From: Psychroflexus gondwanensis ACAM 44
Lineage (GTDB): Bacteria; Bacteroidota; Bacteroidia; Flavobacteriales; Flavobacteriaceae
Length of the DNA: 64,000 nucleotides
Direction of reading: 5' to 3'
NCBI RefSeq assembly: GCF_000355905.1
Contig: NZ_APLF01000005.1
Span: 1-64,000, forward strand
Shown here: piece after piece, positions 7,093 to 16,383 of the stretch
Layout: every line of letters starts with the position of its first letter
How positions within the stretch are numbered: position 1 is the first letter of the stretch
Position numbers and translations under genes: made by a program
The notes under the pieces: generated by a model
Seen by the model: the letters and a program-made list of their open reading frames with translations, nothing else
The model's database searches: none
Told to the model about the DNA's origin: nothing

Positions 7093-8446
7093 AAGAATCC
7101 AGTCGTTTGTAAGGGGGATATTTTATAGGGATATCCAGCCAATTTTTACGATGAACAATGGGTTTTTGGCGTGTAAAAGCATCAAATGACGCCCTGCCAT
7201 GGTAATTACCAACTCCACTAGCACCTACACCTCCAAATGGAAGTTTATCGTTTACAAAATGAACGATAGTGTCATTGATGACTCCTCCTCCAAAATCGAA
7301 GCTTTGATTTACTTGATCGGTGAAAGAACTTTTTTCGCTAAACACGTAAAGAGACAAAGGCTTGTCGAAGCTATTGATAGTTTCCTCCAAATCCTTAAAA
7401 TCGGTGAAGCTAAACAGCGGTAAAATAGGACCGAAAATTTCTTCTTTCATCAGTGGAGAGTCAAAATCTGGAGAATCCACTAGCGTAGGAGATATGAAAT
7501 TGGTTTCTGCATTAGAAATCCCGCCATAGATGACGTTTTGATCGTTTAGAAATCCATCTAATCTTTCAAAGTGAGAAGCATGGATAATTCTCGCATAGTC
7601 TGAAGACGCTTTAGAAGAATCTCCATAAAAGTCTTTAAGGGTTTCTATTAACTTCTGCTGAAATTTCTCTCTGATGTCTGAATGAATAAGCAGATAGTCT
7701 GGAGCGATGCAAGTTTGACCAGCATTCAAAAACTTTCCCCAACAAATTCGTTTGGCGGCAATATCTAGATTTGCAGAAGCATCTACAATGCAGGGATTTT
7801 TTCCACCCAATTCCAGAGTGTGTGGCGTCATATGTTTTGCGATCTGCTGCGAAACAATTCTTCCTACAGGGACACTTCCTGTAAAAAAGACATAATCCCA
7901 TTTTTGATCTAATAAAATTTGAGCTGTGTCTACAGCGCCTTGGATTACTTTAGCTTGGGAGTCTTCAAATACTTCACTGATTATTTTTTCTAAGACATCT
8001 GCGGTATATGGGGCATGTTCAGAAGGTTTTAAAACAACTGTATTTCCGCAAGCAATAGCTCCAATAACTGGTGTAATAGCTAACTGAAAGGGGTAATTCC
8101 AAGGGGCTATCACAAGAACTTTCCCCCAAGGCACGTAATAGATTTTATCACTAGAGGGGAAGTTTAGCCAAGCAGAGGAAATTGATTTGGGTTTGGACCA
8201 TTTTTTAATTTTTTTGATAAAGAGGTTTAATTCCTTGTAAGCCACAAAAAGTTCGGTAGTAAAAACTTCAAATTCTGGCTTTTGAAAATCTTTATAAAGC
8301 GCATCTACAATATCCTGTTCATGAGATTTAATACTAGCTTTTAGTTTTTCTAGAGTCTGTATTCTTTCAGAAATAGATTTCGATTTTTCAGATTTTAAAA
8401 ATTGATCCTGTTCGATCATCAAACTTTTGACTTGATCTTCCTTCAT
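7064..8446 (-). CDS. Aldehyde dehydrogenase (class 3 / fatty-aldehyde-like)
   Basis: This NAD(P)-dependent aldehyde dehydrogenase has 460 residues, close to class 3 enzymes, which are shorter than the ~490-residue class 1/2 group. Catalytic E212 lies in LELGGKNP and the nucleophile C246 in NAGQTCIAPDY. The cofactor-binding segment is FTGSVPVGRIV, and PWNYPFQLAI and EEIFGPILP are typical. The C-terminus ends in a basic, partly hydrophobic tail without a clear membrane segment. The substrate cannot be read from sequence; long-chain or aromatic aldehydes are likely for this class. It is transcribed toward pxpC and overlaps its end. Confidence 0.88.
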   Translation of the reverse strand: MKEDQVKSLMIEQDQFLKSEKSKSISERIQTLEKLKASIKSHEQDIVDALYKDFQKPEFEVFTTELFVAYKELNLFIKKIKKWSKPKSISSAWLNFPSSDKIYYVPWGKVLVIAPWNYPFQLAITPVIGAIACGNTVVLKPSEHAPYTADVLEKIISEVFEDSQAKVIQGAVDTAQILLDQKWDYVFFTGSVPVGRIVSQQIAKHMTPHTLELGGKNPCIVDASANLDIAAKRICWGKFLNAGQTCIAPDYLLIHSDIREKFQQKLIETLKDFYGDSSKASSDYARIIHASHFERLDGFLNDQNVIYGGISNAETNFISPTLVDSPDFDSPLMKEEIFGPILPLFSFTDFKDLEETINSFDKPLSLYVFSEKSSFTDQVNQSFDFGGGVINDTIVHFVNDKLPFGGVGASGVGNYHGRASFDAFTRQKPIVHRKNWLDIPIKYPPYKRLDSFKSFLNLFR

Positions 8447-8554
8447 AATTGCATTTTTTTAAATTTAAGCTTTAGTATGAAATAAAATTCAACCTTATAG
8501 AGTTATTTATGTTTTAAAGATGACGTTATTTGCACAATTAAACAAACGAATAAA

Positions 8555-10315
8555 ATGAACTTGACCATCAAGATAAACCTAATTTTTTTAGTTGTTTTTT
8601 TAATAAGTAATAAAGCAATTGCTCAAAGAGATACCATTAACACTGATAAGTTGATTATCGTAAAGCAATACTCACCTACGGTAAATGATGCCTTTAAAAT
8701 TAAGCAAAAGCCAAGCGAAAAGGATTCTATAAAACAGTTACGTCGAGACTTGTCCTATTCTTTTATCGACGTTCCTGTAGCTTCTACGTTTACACCTGCA
8801 AAAGGAACAGCCTCTGGCGTTCGCATGTCTCCGCCAGACAAGCTTTTTGAAAACTATTCAAGGTTTGGAGTAGGAAATTTCTCAACTATTCTAGCCGATT
8901 TTTATAGTAATTTCGATATCAATCGAGACCGTCATTTAGATATTGCCTTTAATCATTTATCCTCCCAAGGAGGTATTGATGCTGTTGTATTGGATGATGA
9001 TTTTTCAAATACCAACCTAAGATTAGATCTCACATCACAAGATCGATATTTCGATTGGAATACTGGTTTTGACGTGAATCACAGGGAAGTCAATTATTAC
9101 GGATTGGAATCAACGCTGGCAAATGCTCTATCTCAAGACCAACTTAAGGCTATAGATCCCAAACAAACCTATACAAAACTAGAAGCTTTTGGAGGAATTC
9201 GTTTTACAGACCTTGTTTTAAAAGAAGCAGATATAACCGTCTATAATTTTACAGATAATTTTAGCAGTTCAGAACAATTGCTAGATATTCAACCTTTAGT
9301 AGAAATTCCCTTAAGGACTCAAAATTTATCAATCAAAGGAGATTTTAAGTTTTTGAATGGCTCTTTTGAAGAGCGTTTGATAGGGGATGGAAGCTTGGAT
9401 TATCAACAATTCCAAGCAGGAATTAATCCTTTTATGAAGTTCAATATTCAGAATGTAAATTTGAAGTTAGGAGCTAAAGCTGTCTTTTTTAGTGATATGG
9501 AAAATAGCGAGAATAAAGTCTTTTTTTATCCAGATATAAAAGCTGAGTTTAGTCTTAACCAAGAAACTATCAAAGTATTTTTAGGAGTGGACGGTAGTCT
9601 AGAGCAAAATACCTACGAAAATTTATCTCAGCAGAATCCATTTTTATCTCCTACTCAATTCATAAGACCTAGCAATAATCAATACAATGCTTTCGCAGGG
9701 TTTACAACCAAATTATTGGAAAACTTGTCCTTATCTTCTCAAATCAATTATTCTAGCACAAACAACACTGCTTTTTTTATATCAAATCCAGATATTGATT
9801 ATGGCAATGGTCAATCTAAAAGAGGCTTTGATTATCGAAATTCCTTTAGTGTAGTATACAACGATTTAGAGACCTTTGGAATCTCTGCGGATTTAGCATA
9901 TCAAATTGATAGTGATTTCAATATAGGCTTCTTTGGAAAGTATTCAGATTTCTCAACAGGAAATGGAGAACCAGCCTGGAACCTTCCTGAAGTTGAATTA
10001 AGGGCTTATGCAGATTTTAATTTTACCAAAAATTGGAATTTCTCAGCAGCATTATTTTATATCGGAGAACGTAACGATGCTTTAGAAAATATTTCGATAG
10101 ATTCCAATTCATTTCCAATTTCAAGTGGTCGGATTAATAATACAGTAGATGGCTATTTAGATCTTAATGCGTCCTTGGAGTACAAGATCAATCCTAGACT
10201 TGCAGTATTTGTGAATGGAAATAACCTATTGAACAATTCTTACAACCGTTGGCAGAATTTTGAAGTCCAAGGTATACAAGTCCTAGGGGGACTAACTTAC
10301 CAATTCAACTGGTAA
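8555..10315 (+). CDS. Outer membrane beta-barrel protein, TonB-dependent-receptor-like
   Basis: The 586-residue protein has a clear signal peptide (cleavage after about residue 23, KAIA/Q). Alternating aromatic beta-strands run throughout, and the C-terminus QFNW fits an outer membrane assembly signal. The barrel resembles the C-terminal part of flavobacterial TonB-dependent receptors (YKINPRLAVFVNGNNLLNNS before the last strands). It is too short for a full receptor, and I see no plug domain or TonB box. It may be a receptor-derived channel or a structural barrel. It is followed after 92 bases by a PiT-like permease, which suggests but does not prove a shared uptake role. Confidence 0.7.
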   Translation: MNLTIKINLIFLVVFLISNKAIAQRDTINTDKLIIVKQYSPTVNDAFKIKQKPSEKDSIKQLRRDLSYSFIDVPVASTFTPAKGTASGVRMSPPDKLFENYSRFGVGNFSTILADFYSNFDINRDRHLDIAFNHLSSQGGIDAVVLDDDFSNTNLRLDLTSQDRYFDWNTGFDVNHREVNYYGLESTLANALSQDQLKAIDPKQTYTKLEAFGGIRFTDLVLKEADITVYNFTDNFSSSEQLLDIQPLVEIPLRTQNLSIKGDFKFLNGSFEERLIGDGSLDYQQFQAGINPFMKFNIQNVNLKLGAKAVFFSDMENSENKVFFYPDIKAEFSLNQETIKVFLGVDGSLEQNTYENLSQQNPFLSPTQFIRPSNNQYNAFAGFTTKLLENLSLSSQINYSSTNNTAFFISNPDIDYGNGQSKRGFDYRNSFSVVYNDLETFGISADLAYQIDSDFNIGFFGKYSDFSTGNGEPAWNLPEVELRAYADFNFTKNWNFSAALFYIGERNDALENISIDSNSFPISSGRINNTVDGYLDLNASLEYKINPRLAVFVNGNNLLNNSYNRWQNFEVQGIQVLGGLTYQFNW

Positions 10316-10368
10316 CTGTTTGCTTAATTTTCTTAACAAAAAGGAAACATTAGAATGCTTTATTTAAG

Positions 10369-10376
10369 TAGATTTG
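10369..10376 (+). promoter_or_regulatory. Candidate -7 promoter element TAGATTTG
   Basis: The octamer fits the Bacteroidota consensus TAnnTTTG and lies 31 bases before the PiT-like start codon. A good TTTG at the -33 position is not seen, so the permease gene may have its own weak promoter or be read from upstream. Confidence 0.4.
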
Positions 10377-10407
10377 CGAAAATTGATTTTACAACAAATC
10401 CTAGCTG

Positions 10408-11538
10408 ATGGCAAAGAAGTTTAAACGTTATGATCGCGATAGGCCTTATTTAAATATTCTTGATTTTCTTTCTGAAGAAAAAACGTTTTTAATTATAATT
10501 GTAGTAGGTATTATCGTTGCTGCAACGTCTACTACCAACGCCAATTTTGCTATGTGGGTTGGTTTCTTTTTTGCTGCTTATGCTGCTGTGGCAAACGATA
10601 GTATACAGTCTCTAGGAACCTTTATAGAAAGTAATAAAGCAAATAAATGGTGGATTCTTTGGCTATTTATTGGAGGTATTTTTTTGGTAACCGTCACTTT
10701 CAGTTTTATTTATTTTGATGGAGATGTGACTTACCAAAGATTGACCAATCCGGATGGTACTTCCGACTATCCACACCCCGAGAAATTCACTTTTTTTCAA
10801 GTTATAGCTCCTTTAGTCTTGTTGATTTTGACGAGACTTAAAATGCCAGTATCTACAACCTTTTTATTATTGAGTGTTTTCAGTGCCGATACCTCAGGTA
10901 TTACATCGGTCATTTTCAAAAGTTGGTCCGGTTATATTTTAGCATTTATAATTTCATTTTTGGTGTGGTATTTATCCTATAACACCATTAGAAAGTACTT
11001 TAAGAGCAGGAAACATAGTCAATATTGGATGGCGGTTCAATGGATTGTGAGTGGCACCTTGTGGGCGACTTGGGTGATGCAGGATGGCGCTAACATTGCC
11101 GTATTCCTACCAAGGTCACAAACTGTAGGTCAGTTTTCAATTTTTGCCTTAACCATATTCTTTGGTTTAGGTTTACTATTCTACTTACGAGGTGATAAAA
11201 TTCAAGGAGTAGTGAGCGAAAAAACTAGAGTTTCTGATATACGTGCAGCCACTTTAATAGATTTGTCTTACGTTATCCTTCTGGTTTACAAGCTCTTTAT
11301 TTCTACCGTACCTATGAGTACAACTTGGGTTTTTCTGGGTATTATCGGCGGTAGAGAAATTGCCATTAGCCTTTCTCGTAAGAAAAAAGGAAATAAACAC
11401 AAAAAGAAAGCGGCCCTTATGATAGGTAAAGATTTTGGTTATGCCATGATAGGACTCTTTGTTTCTATAATTCTGGCTGCCAGTGGAAATTCTGCCATAC
11501 GTGACGAAATTTATTCTTCAATTCAAAACTTATTTTAA
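10408..11538 (+). CDS. Multi-pass membrane protein, divergent PiT (phosphate transporter)-like
   Basis: The 376-residue protein has about ten hydrophobic segments. Two half-repeats carry degenerate PiT hallmarks. The first half has AAYAAVANDSIQSLGT and later MPVSTTFLLLS. The second half has VMQDGANIAVFLPR and later VPMSTTWVFLG. PiT transporters use a GxND-type motif in both halves to move phosphate or sulfate. Here the first copy retains AND and the second has GAN without the Asp. The first atypical loop (SNKANKW) and a lysine-rich loop near residue 325 (SRKKKGNKHKKK) are cytoplasmic by the positive-inside rule. The cargo is uncertain. It overlaps the next gene by one base (TAATG). Confidence 0.65.
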   Translation: MAKKFKRYDRDRPYLNILDFLSEEKTFLIIIVVGIIVAATSTTNANFAMWVGFFFAAYAAVANDSIQSLGTFIESNKANKWWILWLFIGGIFLVTVTFSFIYFDGDVTYQRLTNPDGTSDYPHPEKFTFFQVIAPLVLLILTRLKMPVSTTFLLLSVFSADTSGITSVIFKSWSGYILAFIISFLVWYLSYNTIRKYFKSRKHSQYWMAVQWIVSGTLWATWVMQDGANIAVFLPRSQTVGQFSIFALTIFFGLGLLFYLRGDKIQGVVSEKTRVSDIRAATLIDLSYVILLVYKLFISTVPMSTTWVFLGIIGGREIAISLSRKKKGNKHKKKAALMIGKDFGYAMIGLFVSIILAASGNSAIRDEIYSSIQNLF

Positions 11539-13178
11539 TGAAAATTTTTATTTCTATTCTTTCACTTGTATGTGTAATATTGTCTTCTTGTGAGTCTAAA
11601 GAAGAGGTTGATCTCCTGGTTATAAATGCTAAAGCGTATACCGTAGATGCAGATTTTTCTACTGCTGAAGCCTTTGCTGTTAAGGAGGGGAAAATAGTAG
11701 AAGTAGGGTCAACTTCAGATTTAAGTTCGAAATATACGGCTAAGGAAACTCTAGATGCGGAACAAAAAACGATCCTGCCAGGACTTATCGATGCCCACGC
11801 ACATTTGTATAATCTAGGCTTAAAACTAAGCCGTGTAGATCTAGATGGAACTGTGAGCTATAAGGATGTGATCTCAAGATTACAGGAGTTTAAAAAGAAA
11901 TTTCCTGAAACAGAATACATCATTGGTAGAGGATGGGATCAAAATGATTGGCCCATAAAAGAATTTCCTACAAAAGATACTTTAGACTTACTATTTCCAG
12001 ATATTCCGGTGGCACTTACCAGAATAGATGGACATGCGATGATTGTAAATCAAAAGGCTCTAGATAAAGCTAATATTGATGAATCCACTCCGGTTTTTGG
12101 AGGAGAAATAGTTCAAAATAATGGAAAGCTAACAGGAATCTTAATCGATAATCCTATGGCTAAAATTAGAGCTACATTTCCAAAATTGGATAAAGCGGCT
12201 CAAACTACTGCCCTAAAATCTGCTGAAGATATTGCTATTTCCTTAGGACTTACAAGCTTAGTCGATGCGGGTTTAAATTCTGATGTGATTCATTTGATAG
12301 AGGATTTGCAAAATGCGGGTGAGTTAAAAATGAGAATTTATGCCATGTTAAGCAATAATGAAGAAAATATAAGTGAATTTTTAAAGTCGGGTATTTTAAA
12401 AACAGACCGTTTGAATGTGAGTTCTGTAAAAGTATATGCAGATGGCGCTTTAGGCTCAAGAGGAGCCGTTTTAAAAGAACCCTATTCAGATAAGGAAGAT
12501 CATTTTGGAAGTATGATTATCGACCTAAATGACTTTAAAACCTTAGCAGTTAGATTATATAATTCTGAATTTCAAATGAATACTCACGCTATCGGCGATT
12601 CTGCTAATTACGTAGTGCTTAAAACCTATGATAGTTTATTGCAGAATGACGAAAACAGAAGGTGGAGAGTAGAACACGCGCAAGTGATGGACGATAAGGA
12701 TTTTAAATATTTTGATGGTGAGAACATTATCCCATCTGTTCAACCTACCCATGCTACGAGTGATATGTACTGGGCAGAAGATCGTCTAGGCAAACAAAGA
12801 ACTGGTTTTGCCTATGCTTATAAAACTCTTTTGGATCATGCGGGTAAAGTTGCTTTAGGAACGGATTTTCCTATCGAAAATGTAAACCCTTTCCTCACCT
12901 TTTATGCGGCTGTTGCTAGACAAGATTTAGAAAACTATCCTGAAGGAGGTTTTAATCCTGATGAAAAACTGTCTAGAGAAGAAACATTGAAAGGAATGAC
13001 GATTTGGGCTGCTTATGCCAATTTTGAAGATAAAGAAAAAGGAAGTTTAGAGCCAGGTAAATTTGCTGATTTTATCCTTTTAGATCAAGATCCAATGGAA
13101 GTGGAATTAAATAAAATTCCTACTACCAAAGTACTTTCCACTTATATAGGAGGCGAAAAGGTCTATAGTCTTAATTAA
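11538..13178 (+). CDS. Amidohydrolase family lipoprotein (YtcJ-like)
   Basis: The 546-residue protein carries a lipoprotein signal ending in LSSC, with the lipidated cysteine at C18, so it is probably anchored on the periplasmic side of a membrane. The mature part is a YtcJ-like metal-dependent amidohydrolase. GLIDAHAHLYNLG carries the first metal-binding HxH, and GRGWDQNDWP is typical of the subgroup. Later ligands lie in NTHAIGDSANY, RVEHAQVMD and LGTDFPIENVNP. The C-terminal composite domain ends in PGKFADFILLDQDP. Relatives hydrolyse N-substituted amides or cyclic amides; the real substrate is unknown. It is translationally coupled to the PiT-like gene and overlaps the convergent methyltransferase by eight bases. 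Confidence 0.85.
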   Translation: MKIFISILSLVCVILSSCESKEEVDLLVINAKAYTVDADFSTAEAFAVKEGKIVEVGSTSDLSSKYTAKETLDAEQKTILPGLIDAHAHLYNLGLKLSRVDLDGTVSYKDVISRLQEFKKKFPETEYIIGRGWDQNDWPIKEFPTKDTLDLLFPDIPVALTRIDGHAMIVNQKALDKANIDESTPVFGGEIVQNNGKLTGILIDNPMAKIRATFPKLDKAAQTTALKSAEDIAISLGLTSLVDAGLNSDVIHLIEDLQNAGELKMRIYAMLSNNEENISEFLKSGILKTDRLNVSSVKVYADGALGSRGAVLKEPYSDKEDHFGSMIIDLNDFKTLAVRLYNSEFQMNTHAIGDSANYVVLKTYDSLLQNDENRRWRVEHAQVMDDKDFKYFDGENIIPSVQPTHATSDMYWAEDRLGKQRTGFAYAYKTLLDHAGKVALGTDFPIENVNPFLTFYAAVARQDLENYPEGGFNPDEKLSREETLKGMTIWAAYANFEDKEKGSLEPGKFADFILLDQDPMEVELNKIPTTKVLSTYIGGEKVYSLN

Positions 13179-13878
13179 GTTTTAGCTTGGCTAGAAACCC
13201 ATAGTGATCATCTGAATAAATTAACTCACAGGTGAATCCTTCTTTTTCTGAAAGGTCTTTCAGTAACTCGAAGTCCAGATATAACCACGGGAATGGTCGA
13301 GAGGTTTTGTTTTTATAACTGGTCGAATACGTTATTTCCCCATAATATTTGCTATCATCCATAATTTCATTCTCGTGGAGGAAAATCAAGTCTGAAGAGT
13401 CCAGCAATACTTGGCCATCAGGTTTTAGAAGAGTTTTGATTTGATTAAAAAAAACAGGCAGGTTTTTAATCGTTTGAGCTATGCCTATGCCATTCATTAA
13501 TAGAAGTATCGTATCAAAAGTTTTATCTTTTAAAATAAAGAAATCGGTTTGCATAGCTTCAGGCAACCCTCTTTCTTTACAAATTCCAATGCATTTTTTA
13601 GAAATATCAATTGGTAATACGTCTAGACCTCTCTTTTTTAATTCTAAGCTATGACTTCCTGCACAGCAGCCAACATCCAGAGTTGTACCCATCGAGAGCT
13701 GGATTGCTTTCTGCTCAATTTCGGGCATTTCTTCATAAGTTCTAAATAAATATTCTACTGGAATTTTATCATCATAAAAGTCTTCAGCATGAACAATGAT
13801 TGGGGTTTGATCTTGTCTTTTGTAGTGACTTTCTACGGCTAAGCCAAATATATCTTTGGATATAGAGTTAGGATTCAA
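13171..13878 (-). CDS. Class I SAM-dependent methyltransferase
   Basis: The 235-residue protein has a methyltransferase core. Motif I is LDVGCCAGSHSLEL (about residues 67-80), with an extra cysteine in place of the more usual glycine or threonine. The acidic end of strand 2 is seen in VLPIDISKKCIGIC, and motif II in DTILLLMNGIGIAQ. After it comes the segment LKPDGQVLLDSSD. Proteins of this kind act on unknown small molecules or proteins. It stands alone between two rightward genes, with a convergent eight-base overlap with the amidohydrolase. Confidence 0.8.
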   Translation of the reverse strand: MNPNSISKDIFGLAVESHYKRQDQTPIIVHAEDFYDDKIPVEYLFRTYEEMPEIEQKAIQLSMGTTLDVGCCAGSHSLELKKRGLDVLPIDISKKCIGICKERGLPEAMQTDFFILKDKTFDTILLLMNGIGIAQTIKNLPVFFNQIKTLLKPDGQVLLDSSDLIFLHENEIMDDSKYYGEITYSTSYKNKTSRPFPWLYLDFELLKDLSEKEGFTCELIYSDDHYGFLAKLKLN

Positions 13879-13901
13879 GTGTATGATTTTATATTTGTAA
13901 T

Positions 13902-14396
13902 ATGGATGAGTTTTTAAAACAATTGCCAGAGATGGCCAAAGATAAGCATAAAGCCCATAAAGATTTTTTCAAAAGATTGAAAAAGAAACCACCAAAGCAC
14001 CTCGATCAAACTATGCAACAACTCCATGAGGAGACTTTTGAAGAAATAGATTGTCTTACTTGTGCTAACTGTTGTAAAACCACGGGCCCTTTATTTTTAA
14101 ATAAAGATATCGAGCGCATCTCCAAACACTTTAGAATGAAACCTTCAGTATTTATAGATACTTATTTAAGAGTTGATGAAGACAATGATTATGTCTTACA
14201 AAAAGTTCCATGTTCGTTTTTGGGTGAAGATAACTATTGTTCTATTTATGATGTTAGGCCAAAGGCATGCTCCGAGTTTCCTCATACGGATCGGAAAAAA
14301 TTTCAGCAAATTTCTAAACTGACTTTAAAAAATGTTGAAATTTGTCCCGCTGCCTTTAAGATTGTCAAAAAAATGACCAAGCAGATTAAAGTGTAA
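13902..14396 (+). CDS. YkgJ family cysteine-cluster protein
   Basis: The 164-residue protein carries the eight-cysteine pattern of the YkgJ / Zn- or Fe-chelating family: CLTCANCC near residue 50, then CSFLGEDNYCSIYDVRPKAC and a late cysteine (EICPA). The N-terminal 45 residues are basic and helical. The family is thought to bind a metal or an Fe-S cluster; its role is unknown. A TATATTTG element ends only four bases before the start codon, so the transcript may lack a leader. The 3' end overlaps the convergent decarboxylase gene by eleven bases. Confidence 0.85.
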   Translation: MDEFLKQLPEMAKDKHKAHKDFFKRLKKKPPKHLDQTMQQLHEETFEEIDCLTCANCCKTTGPLFLNKDIERISKHFRMKPSVFIDTYLRVDEDNDYVLQKVPCSFLGEDNYCSIYDVRPKACSEFPHTDRKKFQQISKLTLKNVEICPAAFKIVKKMTKQIKV

Positions 14397-15765
14397 CTAA
14401 GTCTTGATGTTTTTCGGCAACATAAGTTTCCATTATTTTGAAGAAATTCAAAATATCTTTGTCTCTATTATTGCTATTTATGGTGACAAGTCTCACAAAT
14501 GTTTTACCATCAAACTCACCGTAACCCACCATTAATTTCCCGTCTTGGTATAAAGAATTGCATAAATCTTTTGGATCTATGTTTTTATAATTGAAGCATA
14601 CAGAAATAGAATCTTCAAAAGAATACAATTCATAGTCGGAGTGATTCTTGACGTAAGTTCTAGCCGTTTCTGCCAAGTCAAATTGTTGATTCACCATTTG
14701 TTCTAAGCCTTTGGTTCCAACAGATTTCCATAAGGTCCAAAATTTTAGAGCATCGTTCCTTCGTCCACATTGTAAGGAGGTTTTCCCTAAATTATACTCA
14801 TCTCCATCCGTTTGGTATAGATAATCGGCCTCACAGGCAAAGGAATGCTTAAGGTTGTGTTTTTCTTTAGTAATCAAGATAGAACAGCTCAAAGGAACGT
14901 TCAACATCTTATGAGCATTAAAACTAAAGGAGTCTGCGTGTTCAACTCCGTTGACCAGGTGTTTATACTTTTCACTAAAAATTACTGAACCACAATAAGC
15001 CCCATCAACATGTAGCCATAGGTTTTTATAATTCTTTGTGACATGATGTATAGCTTCAATATCGTCGAAAGCTCCCAAAACAGTTGTCCCTGCAGTAGCA
15101 TTCACGAAAAATGGCTGAAATCCTTGCTTTAGATCTTCTTCAACTTGATTTTGAAGCGCTTTTGGCTTCATTTTTCCAAACTTATCGGTTTCTATTCTTC
15201 TTATTTGTGAGATTCCAATTCCGCCGAACATGGCGTTTTTGGTAATGGAATAGTGCGAAGTATCTGAAGTATAAATAATCATTTTTTCAGAAACACCTTC
15301 AAACTTTATATCTCTGTTATAAGCATCTCTGCCCATAAGCATGGCCATAAAATTACTCATGGATCCACCAGGAGGAAAGGTGCCATCTGCATTTTCGCCA
15401 AAATTTAATATTTTGCAAACTTTATCTATAATGGCCTTCTCAATACCAACTTGTGGTCCCGCAACTTTGTAAGTATACATGCTGTTGTTGAGCATTACGG
15501 CCAAGAGTTCTCCTAGAGTGCCTTTATAATTTCGACCACCAAATAATTGATTGAAAAACAATTTTGTAGAAGTTCTAGGAGTGCTTAAAACGACATCTTC
15601 TAGTAAGGATTCAAACTTCTCTCCATCAAGTCCTTCAGCATCTAAATCCAAATCCAAAGTTTCAAAAAGTTGTTCGGCTTCAATTGGTTTTACAACCCCT
15701 TCTTTTTGCTCGTGATCTATAAGTTTTTGTGAAATTTTTTGAAATACTTTGAGGTCTGCTTGCAT
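14386..15765 (-). CDS. Group II PLP-dependent decarboxylase (glutamate / cysteine-sulfinate decarboxylase-like)
   Basis: The 459-residue protein is a pyridoxal-phosphate amino acid decarboxylase. The cofactor lysine is K286 in FNAHKMLNVP. WLHVDGAYCGS provides the aspartate that contacts the PLP pyridine. TFPPGGSMSNFMA and SLQCGRRNDALKFWTLWKS closely follow the animal glutamate and cysteine-sulfinate decarboxylases, rather than aromatic amino acid decarboxylases. The gene is divergent from cysteine dioxygenase across 79 bases. The product of that enzyme, cysteine sulfinate, is the substrate of CSAD. I therefore favour cysteine sulfinate to hypotaurine, with aspartate or glutamate as alternatives. 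The substrate assignment is inferred from context. Confidence 0.85.
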   Translation of the reverse strand: MQADLKVFQKISQKLIDHEQKEGVVKPIEAEQLFETLDLDLDAEGLDGEKFESLLEDVVLSTPRTSTKLFFNQLFGGRNYKGTLGELLAVMLNNSMYTYKVAGPQVGIEKAIIDKVCKILNFGENADGTFPPGGSMSNFMAMLMGRDAYNRDIKFEGVSEKMIIYTSDTSHYSITKNAMFGGIGISQIRRIETDKFGKMKPKALQNQVEEDLKQGFQPFFVNATAGTTVLGAFDDIEAIHHVTKNYKNLWLHVDGAYCGSVIFSEKYKHLVNGVEHADSFSFNAHKMLNVPLSCSILITKEKHNLKHSFACEADYLYQTDGDEYNLGKTSLQCGRRNDALKFWTLWKSVGTKGLEQMVNQQFDLAETARTYVKNHSDYELYSFEDSISVCFNYKNIDPKDLCNSLYQDGKLMVGYGEFDGKTFVRLVTINSNNRDKDILNFFKIMETYVAEKHQDLVTL

Positions 15766-15844
15766 AAGCCTTTTTTGAAATTTATATTTACTAACATTGA
15801 ATATTTTTCAATATGTATAAAAATACTTAAAAAATTTAGACTCC

Positions 15845-16375
15845 TTGGAAAGCATCACATCTTTAAAGAAACTTTTAGAAATATTACCAACTTGTAGGGG
15901 ACAGGATTATTTTGAAATTGCACAACACCTGTCAATTCCAGAAGTGGATTTAACGCCTTATGCATTTTGGTCTCAAGAGACCTACACGAGGAACTGTGTT
16001 TCAAGAACTTCTAAATACGAGTTACTTCTATTATGCTGGGAAGAAGGGCAAGAAACTCCTGTTCATTGTCATAATGGAGAAGAGTGTTGGGTGTATTTGG
16101 CTGAAGGTAAGCTTAGGGAAAAACGATACGTCGAGGTAGATGAAGATTTGGAAAAAATAGCAGATGTGCAGATGACTCAAAGTCGATTATCCTACATGAA
16201 CGACGCTTTAGGGTATCACTCTTTGCATAACCTTAATAAAGGACGATCGATAAGTCTTCACCTTTATGTAGGACCTATAGACGAATGTTCTGTTTATATA
16301 ACAGAAAAAGATGAATTTGTATTTAAGGAACTAGACTATTATTCCAAAAACGGAGAAAAACTTTCACATAAATAA
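15845..16375 (+). CDS. Cysteine dioxygenase family protein
   Basis: This cupin enzyme oxidises the thiol of cysteine to cysteine sulfinate using Fe(II) and O2. The 176 residues include the iron ligands H74 and H76 in TPVHCHNGEECWVYLAEG and H125 in LGYHSLHNL. The length is close to that of known cysteine dioxygenases. The start is the TTG at 15845; it gives the family-like N-terminus (MESITSLKKLLE), and no suitable ATG lies nearby. A thiol dioxygenase for 3-mercaptopropionate or another thiol cannot be excluded. menB follows after eight bases, and the decarboxylase gene is divergent upstream. Confidence 0.88.
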   Translation: MESITSLKKLLEILPTCRGQDYFEIAQHLSIPEVDLTPYAFWSQETYTRNCVSRTSKYELLLLCWEEGQETPVHCHNGEECWVYLAEGKLREKRYVEVDEDLEKIADVQMTQSRLSYMNDALGYHSLHNLNKGRSISLHLYVGPIDECSVYITEKDEFVFKELDYYSKNGEKLSHK

Positions 16376-16383
16376 AAAATAAA

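Noticed and set aside
7635-7901. 88-codon frame on the minus strand, rich in Cys and Arg
   Set aside because: It is a shadow of the aldehyde dehydrogenase gene in another frame, with a composition unlike real proteins here.
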